A DNA stretch of 38,432 bases from Xanthobacteraceae bacterium (GCA_019745775.1 JAIESR010000088.1:1-38432); one strand, 5' to 3'. Shown: positions 16,696 through 24,857, numbered from the stretch's first letter. The notes: generated by a model from the letters alone, not told the origin. Translations and numbers: made by a program.

Positions 16696-17756
16696 AATCC
16701 CAGCAGCCGCTTGGCGTTGCCGCCGGCGATGGCGGCAATTGTCGACGCATCGAAGCCCTCGACCCCCGCCACGTGCCCGATCGGATCGTAGTCCGCCATG
16801 TCGAACGGATAGTCCGTTCCCATGATGACGTGGTCGGCACCGTAGAGCCGCACCAGCTCGGCGAGTTGATGGGGCGTGAACACCACCGAGTCGAAATAGA
16901 TCTTCTTGAGATAGCTGGTCGGCGGGTTTGGCAGATTGCCGTGCGCGTCCGAGCGCGCGCCCCAGGAATGATCGATGCGGCCGGAATAGGCGGCAAGGTA
17001 GCCGCCGCCATGCACGGCAATGATCTTCAGGTTCGGATGCCGCTCGAGCACGCCGTCGAAGATCAGGTAGTGCAGCGCGATGGTCGTATCGAGCGGGTTG
17101 CCGATGGTGTTGTTGAACGAGAAGCGCGCCAGCCGCTTGGCGTCGCTGAAGCCGAGCGGATGCAACAGCACCAGCGCCTGCAATTCTTCGGCTTTCTTCC
17201 AGAACGACGCGAAGGCCGGATCTGACAGTTCCTGGCCGTTGACGTTGGTCAGAATCTGCACGCCCTTGAGCCCGAGCGTCTTGACGCAGCGCTCCAGCTC
17301 CTTGGCGGCTTCCTCGCCGGCGGGCATCGGCGCGCTGCCGAGGCCGGCGAAGCGGTCCGGCTTGCCGGCGACGTATTCGGCGATGCCGTCATTGACGATC
17401 TTCGCTGCCTGCACGGCGATATCGGGAGGGACCGTATAGTAGCACTGCGGCGGCGAGGGCATGACGAGTTGGAAGTCGATCCCCATGGCGTCGAGGTCCC
17501 TCAGCCGCTGGTCGTAGCCGGTGATGCGCGGCCGGATGTCGGCTTCCTGCATCTGGTTCAGCGCGCGCGTCTCCGGCGTGGCGTAGAGCACCATCGCGTT
17601 CTTCATCGGATCGAAATGCGGCTTCACGAATTCCGCCGCCGCCGGCACCGCGACATGGGAGTGGATGTCGATGGTGATCGACGTCGGCCGCGCCTCGCGG
17701 CCGGACTTGCCATGCTTGCGCGCCGCGGTCGCTTCGTACTTGTTCCACTGGGTCAT
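16692..17756 (-). CDS. ACMSD-like amidohydrolase-2 family protein
   Basis: A 354-residue TIM-barrel enzyme of the amidohydrolase-2 family with ACMSD (2-amino-3-carboxymuconate semialdehyde decarboxylase)-like features. These are DIHSHVAVP with His32 and His34, LLHPLGF, HGGGYLAAYSGRIDHSW, and GTDYPFDM with the metal Asp. The long HGGGYLAAYSGRIDH segment is typical of the decarboxylase branch, so it may decarboxylate a ring-cleavage product or benzoate-like acid. The ATG at 17756 follows GAGGGA with suitable spacing; an upstream ATG at 17780 lies in a repeat and is rejected. Its stop codon belongs to the palindromic repeat at 16599-16695. The gene lies downstream of the CocE-type hydrolase with a repeat between them. 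Confidence 0.85.
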   Translation of the reverse strand: MTQWNKYEATAARKHGKSGREARPTSITIDIHSHVAVPAAAEFVKPHFDPMKNAMVLYATPETRALNQMQEADIRPRITGYDQRLRDLDAMGIDFQLVMPSPPQCYYTVPPDIAVQAAKIVNDGIAEYVAGKPDRFAGLGSAPMPAGEEAAKELERCVKTLGLKGVQILTNVNGQELSDPAFASFWKKAEELQALVLLHPLGFSDAKRLARFSFNNTIGNPLDTTIALHYLIFDGVLERHPNLKIIAVHGGGYLAAYSGRIDHSWGARSDAHGNLPNPPTSYLKKIYFDSVVFTPHQLAELVRLYGADHVIMGTDYPFDMADYDPIGHVAGVEGFDASTIAAIAGGNAKRLLGL

Positions 17757-17775
17757 CGGGATTTCCCTCAACATT

Positions 17776-17875
17776 GTCATTCCGGGGCGCGCCGACAGGC
17801 GCGAGCCCGGAATCTATACTCCGCAGCCGTGGTTATGGATTCCGGGCTCCTCGCTTCGCTCGGCCCCGGAATGAC
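17776..17875. repeat. GTCATTCCGGGG-type palindromic repeat, overlapping the CocE gene end
   Basis: A compound palindrome of about 100 bp with ends GTCATTCCGGGG and CCCCGGAATGAC and inner GGCGCG and CGAAGCGAG hairpins. It is the same family as 6230-6327. Its right part (17833-17875) codes for the last 14 residues and the stop codon of the CocE-type hydrolase. Confidence 0.88.
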
Positions 17876-19653
17876 GACCGAGAGGGCTTCGCCTTCCTTG
17901 GCGGGATCATCGGCAGCAGCATGAAAGCCTGTCGCTTGCCGCCGAAATGCAGCGTGGTGACGCCGGCGAAGATCTTCGGCGGCCGGTCCTTGGGATCGTC
18001 ATGCAGGAACGGCCCGCAGCCGGTCAGCTCGTTCTTGAAGTTCGAGAGCTTGCCGCCGCTCGGGCCGGGATAGACATAGTCCTTGCCGCGGATCGACAGG
18101 CCGACGCGGTGACCCTTCGGCACCACGATCGAGGTCGGCCAGATCTCGATGTCGAGCTCCACGACCTCGCCTTTCTTCAGCGGCTGCGTCTTGTCGTGGC
18201 TGTGATAGGGACGCCATGGCGTCGAGAGCCTCTTGTCGAGCTTGCGGTGGGAGGCCCGCAGCCAGCCCTGCGCCACCGGCGTATGCGGATCGATTGCGCC
18301 CTGGAACACGATTTCTTTCATTTCGGGCGAGAACACGCGCACCACCACGAAGATGTCGGCGTCGCTGGTGGACGAGGACACAAACAGCTTGAGGGCGGAC
18401 GGCCCTGTGATCTCGAATTCCTCCTTCGCCGGCTCGCTCAAGAACGTCACGCCGTTGCCCATGGCATCGAAGCTGATGCTCGTCGCCTTGCCCCTGGCAG
18501 GCTTCGGTCGGAGCGACTGGTCGGTGGGGTCGAGATAGACCTTCGTCCATTTCGTGCCCTTGAGCGGCCACGCGTCCTCATGCCTCTCGACGAACTTGTC
18601 GACATGGCGCACCTGCAGCTGCACGCGCGGCTGCTGGTCCCAGCCGTTGTTCTTGCCGTGCAGGAAGTAGTCGAAGAATCGGAGCTGCAGCTCGCGGCCG
18701 TAGTCGGTGTAGAAATGCGTCCAGTGCTCGATGCCGTGCACCTCGAGCCACTTGTCCTTGGCGGCGGCACGGAAGAAGCCTTCGAAATTGCCGCGCGGAT
18801 GCAGGGGCTGCCCGCCCCAGTTGGCGCAGGACAGGAACGGCGTCGTCACCTTCGACCAGATCGGCGAGCGGGCGCGATGATAGTCGTCCTCCAGCGGATG
18901 CGCACGGATGTCGTCGCCGAACGGCACGCGGTTGCTGGCGAGCTCCTGCTCCGACAACGTCTCCGGCCCACAGACGAGTTCGCCGTGCACGCGGCTCCTC
19001 TTGCCGCGCTCGCCGGCGCCGTACTGCACGGTCTTCACCTGCATGTCGTACCAGTTTTCCCAGAACGTGCAGAGAATGCCGCCGTGGTGGGTCATGTCGC
19101 GGTACCAGTCGGCGCAGCCTTCCCAGATGCACATCGCGGCGAGATGCGGCGGCTGGAGCGTCGCCACGTGCCACTGGTTCGAGCCGTAATAGGAAATGCC
19201 GTTGAGCCCGATCCTGCCGTTCGACCACGGCTGCACGGCGGCCCATTCGATGCAGTCGTAGAAATCCCTGGTCTCGCGCGGCGAGAACGGATCGATCCGG
19301 CCGGGCGAGCAGCCGGCGCCGCGCGAGTCGACGCGCACGCAGGCGTAGTCGTGCGGCACCCATTTCTCCGGGTCGACCACCTCCCATTGCTGGTAGAGGT
19401 TCGACGAGCCGGCGGTTACGTCCGGGTGCTCGCGCGCCATGCGCTCCCACGCGCTCGGATAGCCGTCCTGGAATGCAAGGCCTTTCGCGTAGGGGCCATA
19501 GGTGAGGATGACCGGATATTGGCCGTCCTTGACCGGTCGGAACACGTCGGCGCGCAAGACGAGGCCGTCGTCCATCGTGATCGGCACGTCCCAGTCGATG
19601 CGCATGCCGTCGCGAACTTCGCTGCGCTGCGACAGGCGGGTGCGGTCGTCCAT
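17833..19653 (-). CDS. CocE/NonD-family hydrolase with a repeat-encoded tail
   Basis: A 606-residue alpha/beta hydrolase of the CocE / X-Pro dipeptidyl-peptidase (S15) type. The nucleophile motif is GLNGISYYGSNQW with Ser154, and a likely catalytic His lies in HGIEHWTHFYT. A C-terminal jelly-roll domain follows (for example FEITGPSALKLFVSSS and HRVGLSIRGKDY). The family cleaves esters or amides such as cocaine and Pro-containing peptides. No signal peptide is evident, so it is probably cytoplasmic. The ATG at 19653 follows a strong GGGGAGGA site. The natural end appears to be near FMLLPMIPP. The residues after that run into a palindromic repeat and end RSSFRGRAKRGARNP, so the stop codon is supplied by the repeat. 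It precedes the ACMSD-like amidohydrolase and follows a Bug receptor gene. Confidence 0.88.
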   Translation of the reverse strand: MDDRTRLSQRSEVRDGMRIDWDVPITMDDGLVLRADVFRPVKDGQYPVILTYGPYAKGLAFQDGYPSAWERMAREHPDVTAGSSNLYQQWEVVDPEKWVPHDYACVRVDSRGAGCSPGRIDPFSPRETRDFYDCIEWAAVQPWSNGRIGLNGISYYGSNQWHVATLQPPHLAAMCIWEGCADWYRDMTHHGGILCTFWENWYDMQVKTVQYGAGERGKRSRVHGELVCGPETLSEQELASNRVPFGDDIRAHPLEDDYHRARSPIWSKVTTPFLSCANWGGQPLHPRGNFEGFFRAAAKDKWLEVHGIEHWTHFYTDYGRELQLRFFDYFLHGKNNGWDQQPRVQLQVRHVDKFVERHEDAWPLKGTKWTKVYLDPTDQSLRPKPARGKATSISFDAMGNGVTFLSEPAKEEFEITGPSALKLFVSSSTSDADIFVVVRVFSPEMKEIVFQGAIDPHTPVAQGWLRASHRKLDKRLSTPWRPYHSHDKTQPLKKGEVVELDIEIWPTSIVVPKGHRVGLSIRGKDYVYPGPSGGKLSNFKNELTGCGPFLHDDPKDRPPKIFAGVTTLHFGGKRQAFMLLPMIPPRKAKPSRSSFRGRAKRGARNP

Positions 19654-19707
19654 TGAGGTCCTCCCCGATTTTCTGGCCGGGCACTATTTCATAAAATCGA
19701 GCGACAA

Positions 19708-20697
19708 TCAGTCCGCTTTGATGCCGGCGTCGGCGATCACCTTCGCCCATTTCGCACGGTCCTTGACGATGAGGTCGCGCAGCACCTCGGGGCCGCCGCC
19801 GGACACCACCAGTCCCTGCTTGGCAAGCGAGGCGACCATCTCCGGGGTACGGATGATCTCGTTGATGGCGCTGTTGTAGCGCGCGACGACATCAGGCCGC
19901 GTGCCCGCGGGCGCGAGCAGCCCGAACCAGAGGTCGTTCTCGACGTCGCCCAGGCCCTGCTCGTGCAAGGTCGGGACGTCGGGCATGGCGGCGGAGCGCT
20001 CGCGGCCGGCGATGCCGAGCACCCGGATCTGCCTGTCGCGCGCGAACGGCATCGCGACATGGGTCGGGATGAACATGGCGCTGACATGGTTGCCGATCAG
20101 GTCGGTCATCACGCCGGACGTGCCCTTGTACGGAATGTGCGTCAGGTTCACGCCCGCGGCCTGCTTGAACAGCTCCATCGACAAATGATGCGGCGTGGCG
20201 AAGCCCGCGGAGCCGTAGTTCACCGAGCCGGGCGGCTGCGACCTCACCCAGGCAACGAACTCCCGCACGTTGTTCGCCGGTACGGACGGGTGCACCGCCA
20301 GCACGATGGTGCCGGTGGCAAGCTTGATGATCGGCTCGAAGCTCGTGACCGGGTCGTAGGGGACGCTCTTGAACAGGCTCGGATTGACCACGAATACCTT
20401 GGCGATCATCAACAGCGTGTTGCCGTCGGGCGCGGCGCGCGCTGCCATGCCGGTGCCGATATTGCCGCTGGCGCCGGTGCGGTTGTCGACCACCACCGGT
20501 TGGTTGAAGCGGTTCGAGAGGTCGGTCGCGATCGAGCGCGCCAGGATGTCGATGCCGGTGCCGGGCGAATAGGGCACGATGATCGTGATCGGGCGGCCGG
20601 CGACCTGGGCCGCCGCGCGGCGGGGCATCGCTGCCGACAGCGCCAGCGCGCCGAGCGATACTGCGACCTGGCGCTTGGTGACTCCACGACGCTTCAT
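19708..20697 (-). CDS. Bug/TctC-type periplasmic receptor
   Basis: A 329-residue receptor. The ATG at 20697 starts MKRRGVTKRQVAVSLGALAL, a basic and then hydrophobic leader with an Ala-x-Ala site (RRAAAQ) near residue 30. The twin arginines are in a weak Tat-like setting; Sec export is equally possible. The mature part begins RPITIIVPYSPGTGIDILAR and ends ADAGIKAD as in other Bug proteins. A much longer frame extends upstream but is only the antisense shadow of the FAD monooxygenase. It is the first gene of the minus-strand set with the CocE hydrolase and amidohydrolase, and is divergent from the monooxygenase across 63 bases. Confidence 0.92.
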   Translation of the reverse strand: MKRRGVTKRQVAVSLGALALSAAMPRRAAAQVAGRPITIIVPYSPGTGIDILARSIATDLSNRFNQPVVVDNRTGASGNIGTGMAARAAPDGNTLLMIAKVFVVNPSLFKSVPYDPVTSFEPIIKLATGTIVLAVHPSVPANNVREFVAWVRSQPPGSVNYGSAGFATPHHLSMELFKQAAGVNLTHIPYKGTSGVMTDLIGNHVSAMFIPTHVAMPFARDRQIRVLGIAGRERSAAMPDVPTLHEQGLGDVENDLWFGLLAPAGTRPDVVARYNSAINEIIRTPEMVASLAKQGLVVSGGGPEVLRDLIVKDRAKWAKVIADAGIKAD

Positions 20698-20760
20698 GCT
20701 ATTCCTCACGCAATCTCTCGCGGAGAGTATGCGAAGTTCGTTCGTTGATGGGAATAGTTG

Positions 20761-22383
20761 ATGGCTGCTGCGTCGAAAAGTGTCACGCGCACGCCGGTGC
20801 TGATCGTCGGCGCCGGTCCGGTCGGGCTCGGGCTCGCCGCCGATCTCGGCTGGCGCGGCGTCCCGTGCTTGGTGGTTGAGCAGGGCGACGGCAGCATCGG
20901 CCATCCGCGTGCCACCGCCGAGAACGCCCGCACCATGGAGCTGTTCCGGCGCTGGGGCATTGCCGATCGCGTCAAGGAGGCCGGCACGCCGCCGGATTTT
21001 CCGCACACCGTGCTCTATCTCACGAGCCTCACCGGCTATGAGATCGCGCGCATCGATCGTCCCGGCCATGGCGGCGCCGCGCGCACGGCGATCAGCCCGG
21101 AGCGGCCGCAGCGCTGCAACCAGCTCTGGCTCGATCCGATCCTCCGCGATTTCGCGACCGGCTTCCCGAGCGTGACGCTGAAGATGCGCACCCGCTTCGA
21201 GTCTTTCGTCGAGAAGGACGGCCACATCGTCGCGACCGTCACCGATCTCGCCGGCGGCGAGACGAACACCATCGAGGCCGACTACCTCGTCGCCTGTTGC
21301 GGTGGCGCCAGCTCGATCCAGAAGACGCTTGGCATCGCCATGAACGGCGTGCCGGCCCTCGAATACAATCTCAACATCTTCTTCCGCGTGAAGGAGCTGT
21401 GGAATTTCCACGACAAGGGCAAGGCGGCGCTGCATTTCTTCGCCGACGCGCAGGGCATCTGGCGCACCCTGGTGCAGCTCGACGGCCGCGAACTGTGGCG
21501 GCTCGGCATCCGCGGGCGATGGCACTACGAGAACCCCGACAAGGTCGACGCGTCGGCGATGATCAACGCGATGGTCGGGCGCGAGATCCCGCACGAGGTG
21601 GTGTCGTCGCTGCCATGGGTCGCGCGCGACCTCGTTGCCGATCGCTACGGGAAGGGCCGGGTGTTTCTCGCCGGGGACGCCGCGCACCAGAACACGCCGT
21701 CGGGCGGTTTCGGTCTCAACACCGGCATGGGCGACGTCAGCGATCTCGGCTGGAAGCTCGCGGCGCTGGTGCAGGGCTGGGGCGGTCCACGCCTGATCGA
21801 CAGTTACGAAGCCGAGCGGCGGCCGGTGGCGGCCCGCATCGTCAAGCAGGCGACCGACAATTTTCTGCGCGACCGCAAGCGGCCCTCGCATCCGGAGATC
21901 GCCATGGACACGCCCGCCGGCGCGGAGGCGCGCCGCAAGATGGGCGCGGCGATCCTGGAGTCGCAGTCGAAGGTCTATCTCACCGACGGCACCGCGCTCG
22001 GGCAGGTCTACGACAACTCGCCGATCATCTGCGACGACGGCACGCCGCCGCCGGAAGCGAGCGTGAGCGAATACCGGCCGACCACGCGGCCCGGCGCCCG
22101 CGCCCCGCACGCCTGGATCGCCGACGGTCGCTCGACGCTCGATTTGTTCGGCCGCGGCTTCACGCTGGTGAAACTCGGCGATGCGCCTGACGCGTCCGCG
22201 TTCGAAGCCGCGTTTGCATCACGGCGCGTGCCGTTCGCGTCGGTGACGCTCGACGATCCCGAGATTGCCGCGCTCTACGAGCGGCGGCTGGTGCTGGTGC
22301 GCCCCGACGGCCACGTCGCGTGGCGCGGGGACAAGCCGCCCCCCGATCCGCTGGCCGTGGTCGACCGCGTGCGCGGGGCGTAG
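20761..22383 (+). CDS. FAD-dependent aromatic monooxygenase (PheA/TfdB family)
   Basis: A 540-residue flavoprotein hydroxylase. It has an N-terminal Rossmann motif GAGPVG (residues 17-22), ending at the VVEQ acidic strand. A later GRVFLAGDAAHQNTPSGGFG motif near residue 305 binds the FAD pyrophosphate and ribityl groups. The C-terminal thioredoxin-like domain of this group is visible as a region ending VLVRPDGHVAWRG. Such enzymes hydroxylate phenolic or hydroxybenzoate rings with NAD(P)H and oxygen. ATG at 20761 is chosen; an adjacent TTG at 20758 is possible. It converges on the second UbiD gene with only three bases between their stop codons, and is divergent from a Bug receptor. Substrate is unknown. 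Confidence 0.9.
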   Translation: MAAASKSVTRTPVLIVGAGPVGLGLAADLGWRGVPCLVVEQGDGSIGHPRATAENARTMELFRRWGIADRVKEAGTPPDFPHTVLYLTSLTGYEIARIDRPGHGGAARTAISPERPQRCNQLWLDPILRDFATGFPSVTLKMRTRFESFVEKDGHIVATVTDLAGGETNTIEADYLVACCGGASSIQKTLGIAMNGVPALEYNLNIFFRVKELWNFHDKGKAALHFFADAQGIWRTLVQLDGRELWRLGIRGRWHYENPDKVDASAMINAMVGREIPHEVVSSLPWVARDLVADRYGKGRVFLAGDAAHQNTPSGGFGLNTGMGDVSDLGWKLAALVQGWGGPRLIDSYEAERRPVAARIVKQATDNFLRDRKRPSHPEIAMDTPAGAEARRKMGAAILESQSKVYLTDGTALGQVYDNSPIICDDGTPPPEASVSEYRPTTRPGARAPHAWIADGRSTLDLFGRGFTLVKLGDAPDASAFEAAFASRRVPFASVTLDDPEIAALYERRLVLVRPDGHVAWRGDKPPPDPLAVVDRVRGA

Positions 22384-22386
22384 CGG

Positions 22387-23982
22387 CTATTTTTTCGGCG
22401 GCGTCGCCGCGAACTGCGAGCCGCGCACGCACATCCGCCCGCGCGGGTCCTGCCAAAGCTTCTCGGTCGCGTGCAGATGGCCGATGGCGCGGGCGACGGT
22501 GCGGAAATTGTAGCTCGCGAATTTCTCCGCGATGTCGGTGTAGTAGAGCGGCGCCTTCTCGATCGCGGCGAGGATGTCCTTCGCCAGCGCCGCCACCTCG
22601 GCGTCGTCGGCCGCGGCCTTGCCGGCCTCGTCCTTCTTGCCGTTGGCGTAGTCGTCGATCTTCGCCGTCTCGGCATAGGCGTAGGTGATGCGCTCGTAGT
22701 GCTCCTTCGGGATGCCGTCCGGGATGGTCGCGTCGATGCCGACCTTGGCGCCGGTCGGCACGATGCCGGCGCCCTGCGGCAGGCTCGGATCGAGCGGCTT
22801 CGCGCGGGCGTTCGACACGATCATCACGTCCTTGTCGCCCTGCACGCGGGTGGCGATCGCCCATTCCACGTCCATCGGGTCGAAGATGTCGATATCGTCG
22901 TCGACCACGACCACGTGCTTGAGATCCATCACCGAGAGCGCGGCCAGCAGCGCGTTCTTGGCCTCGCCCGGCTGCTTCTTGATCGAGATCACCGCGTGCC
23001 AGAACGCGCAGCCTCCGAGCGTGACGTTGATGTCCTTCACCTGCACGCCGGCGGTGCGCAGCGCCTGCCGGATGGCGGCATAGCGTGTCGGCGCCGCCAG
23101 CCAGGTGTTTTCCCACGGCATATGCAGGTTGTAGTAGATCGCGTCCTTGCGCATCGACACCGCCTTGATGCGCACCAGCGGGTTCCAGTGCAGCCCGCCC
23201 ATCAGCCGCGTGAATTCGCCGAAGCGTCCCTCCGGCCAAGTCCAGCCGGTCGGCAGGATCTCGCCTTCGAGCACGATCTCGGCGTCGGCGATGTAGGGCA
23301 GGTCGATGGTGGAGCAGGGCGCGAGCTCCACGGGTGAACCGCGCAGGCCGCCGGCGATCGCCATCTCGTCGACGCCGAGCGGGGCGCGGTAGCCCGAGCC
23401 GGTGATCTCGATCGGGTGCGTGCCGATCGAGATCGAGATCGGCAACGGTTCCTTGCGTTCGAACGCGCGCTGCGCAAACAAGCGCATGTTGTTCGGCGTG
23501 ACGATGTCGATGCCGGTAAGGTTCTTTTCCTTCACGATGAAGCGGTAGATGCCGGAATTAATCCCGAGCTCTGGATCGCGCGCGATCACCACGCCGGCGG
23601 TGATCATCGGCCCGCCGTCGTAGATCGACGACATCGGGATCGGGATCTTGTAGAGGTCGACTTCGTCGCCGGTCATGACAACCTCGCGCGTCGGCGAGGT
23701 CTTCACGTGCTTGGGCGGGATCGGCTTTGCGATCGCGGCGGCGAGCTTGTCTTCGATCTCACGATACGTCTCGGCGCCGAGCCCCATCATCGCGCGCTCG
23801 CGCGAGCGGATGATGCCGGAGACCACCGGCATGTCGTAGCCGATCACGTTGTGGAAGAAGAGCGCGGTCTTCGCCTGATCGACCAGCGTCGCGATGTGGC
23901 GGATGTCGACGGCCTGATGCAGGTCGACGAGCTCGCCGTTCTGCCGCAGCCGGTCGAGGAACTGGCGGAAGTTTTCCTGCAT
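22387..23982 (-). CDS. UbiD-family decarboxylase with C-terminal winged-helix-like extension
   Basis: A 531-residue UbiD-type enzyme. The catalytic region shows IYRFIV with Arg147, and TWPEGRFGEFTR with Glu251 and Glu256, matching the Arg-Glu-Glu set of prenyl-FMN decarboxylases. The segment IPMSSIYDGGPMITAGV fits the substrate/metal region. The last 75 or so residues (from about 457: AADDAEVAALAKDILAAIEK) look like a small winged-helix-like domain with the pattern helix, PLYYTDIAEKF, NFRTVARAIGHLH and a short beta tail ending RGRMCVRG. The short UbiD in this window (458 residues) lacks it. The ATG at 23982 has CGGAGC upstream. The gene is divergent from the thiol dioxygenase across a 273-base AT-rich spacer with palindromes. 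No UbiX is nearby. Confidence 0.88.
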   Translation of the reverse strand: MQENFRQFLDRLRQNGELVDLHQAVDIRHIATLVDQAKTALFFHNVIGYDMPVVSGIIRSRERAMMGLGAETYREIEDKLAAAIAKPIPPKHVKTSPTREVVMTGDEVDLYKIPIPMSSIYDGGPMITAGVVIARDPELGINSGIYRFIVKEKNLTGIDIVTPNNMRLFAQRAFERKEPLPISISIGTHPIEITGSGYRAPLGVDEMAIAGGLRGSPVELAPCSTIDLPYIADAEIVLEGEILPTGWTWPEGRFGEFTRLMGGLHWNPLVRIKAVSMRKDAIYYNLHMPWENTWLAAPTRYAAIRQALRTAGVQVKDINVTLGGCAFWHAVISIKKQPGEAKNALLAALSVMDLKHVVVVDDDIDIFDPMDVEWAIATRVQGDKDVMIVSNARAKPLDPSLPQGAGIVPTGAKVGIDATIPDGIPKEHYERITYAYAETAKIDDYANGKKDEAGKAAADDAEVAALAKDILAAIEKAPLYYTDIAEKFASYNFRTVARAIGHLHATEKLWQDPRGRMCVRGSQFAATPPKK

Positions 23983-24129
23983 GACACGCTCCGAAAATCT
24001 TGATCGGGGATGGGTAGCGGAACGGCACCCGCTGTCAATCGAAGCCGCCGGGAAGGGGTGCGGCCGGGCAACGCGCTTGTGGGAGTGGGATAGCGAATCG
24101 CCCGGCCACGGGGTTGGAGTGGGTAGAAT

Positions 24130-24190
24130 ATCCTAAAAATCCGTGAACAGGCAATAGGATCATCCTAACATATCTATAGATACTAGGATG
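24130..24190. promoter_or_regulatory. Cluster of ATCCTA/TAGGAT palindromes (candidate operator array)
   Basis: The hexamer appears as ATCCTA at 24130, TAGGAT at 24155, ATCCTA at 24162 and TAGGAT at 24184. Two overlapping palindromes result: TAGGATCATCCTA (24155-24167), and a wider one with arms CATCCTA and TAGGATG (24161-24190) that encloses the 12-base palindrome TATCTATAGATA. Same-orientation copies are 29-32 bases apart, about three helical turns. This arrangement suggests cooperative binding by a dimeric regulator not encoded nearby. Confidence 0.55.
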
Positions 24191-24192
24191 GC

Positions 24193-24220
24193 TTGCTAAT
24201 TTTGAAAGATGATATAGAAT
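24193..24220 (+). promoter_or_regulatory. Candidate sigma70-type promoter for the thiol dioxygenase operon
   Basis: TTGCTA (24193-24198) and TAGAAT (24215-24220) are separated by 16 bases and match four and five of six consensus positions. The element begins directly after the ATCCTA palindrome cluster and would start transcription about 30 bases before the ATG at 24256. Confidence 0.35.
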
Positions 24221-24255
24221 ATTGCTACTGAATCGATCGCGTTTTGGAGCATGCC

Positions 24256-24840
24256 ATGCTGCAAGCCCGCCCCGCCCCGCTCGGAACCCGCCGCCAACGG
24301 GCGATTTCGACGTCCGCGCTGAGCTATCCGGTGGCGCTGCTGATGGCGGAAATCGGCGATGCCTGCGATGGCCCCGCCCATGCGATGGGCGACCGCATCG
24401 CCCATGCGCTGCGAGTCGCGGCCGCGATGCCGGAGCTGCTGACGCCGGAACTCCGCGCTCCCCGGAATGGCTGCTATGCCCGCCATACGGTCGCGGCCGA
24501 CCCGGCCGGACGTTTCACGCTGCTCTCGATCGTCTGGGGAGCCGGCCAGTTCTCGCCGCCGCATGCCCATGACACCTGGTGCGCCTACGCGGTCGCGGAG
24601 AACACGCTGACCGAAACGCTCTACGGGTTCGACCCGCGCAGCGGGAAGGCGGTCGCCGCCGGCACGACTGAACGTGAGCCGGGCTATGCCTGTTTCGCTC
24701 CGGCCGGGCTTGAACAAATCCACCGGCTTGGTAATGCCACGGGGGTCGGCGCGATCTCGCTCCACGCCTATGGCGTCGAAGGTTCGCGCGTCGGAACGCA
24801 TGTCAACCGGCTGATGGACGTCGCCGAACGCGAAAGGTGA
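24256..24840 (+). CDS. Cysteine/3-mercaptopropionate dioxygenase-like thiol dioxygenase (cupin)
   Basis: A 194-residue cupin of the thiol dioxygenase family. Iron ligands are His103 and His105 (PPHAHDTW) and His156 (LEQIHRLGN). The outer-sphere Ser-His-Tyr triad is Ser168, His170 and Tyr172 (AISLHAYG). These residues support oxidation of a small thiol to a sulfinic acid with oxygen. Cys109 sits where most bacterial enzymes are thought to have glycine, and could form a Cys-Tyr crosslink. The ATG at 24256 has GGAG seven bases upstream; TTG at 24244 is less likely. It leads a plus-strand set and overlaps or nearly touches the MDR reductase. The substrate could be cysteine, 3-mercaptopropionate or another thiol acid. 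Confidence 0.82.
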   Translation: MLQARPAPLGTRRQRAISTSALSYPVALLMAEIGDACDGPAHAMGDRIAHALRVAAAMPELLTPELRAPRNGCYARHTVAADPAGRFTLLSIVWGAGQFSPPHAHDTWCAYAVAENTLTETLYGFDPRSGKAVAAGTTEREPGYACFAPAGLEQIHRLGNATGVGAISLHAYGVEGSRVGTHVNRLMDVAERER

Positions 24841-24857
24841 GGCTCGTGAGTGGTACG

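Larger units (their letters stand above)
23983..24255. other. Divergent AT-rich regulatory spacer between UbiD and thiol dioxygenase
   Basis: This 273-base gap has no credible gene. The part near UbiD is GC-rich. From about 24125 it becomes AT-rich, unlike the surrounding DNA, and holds four copies of the hexamer ATCCTA/TAGGAT plus a candidate promoter. Confidence 0.7.

Noticed and set aside
16526-16700. CRISPR-like array near the tandem 17-bp duplication
   Set aside because: Only two adjacent copies with no spacers and no cas genes. The rest is palindromic repeat.
20698-22110. N-terminal extension of the Bug receptor frame to about 800 residues
   Set aside because: The extra part lies antisense to the FAD monooxygenase and lacks any family similarity. 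The signal peptide start at 20697 is clear.
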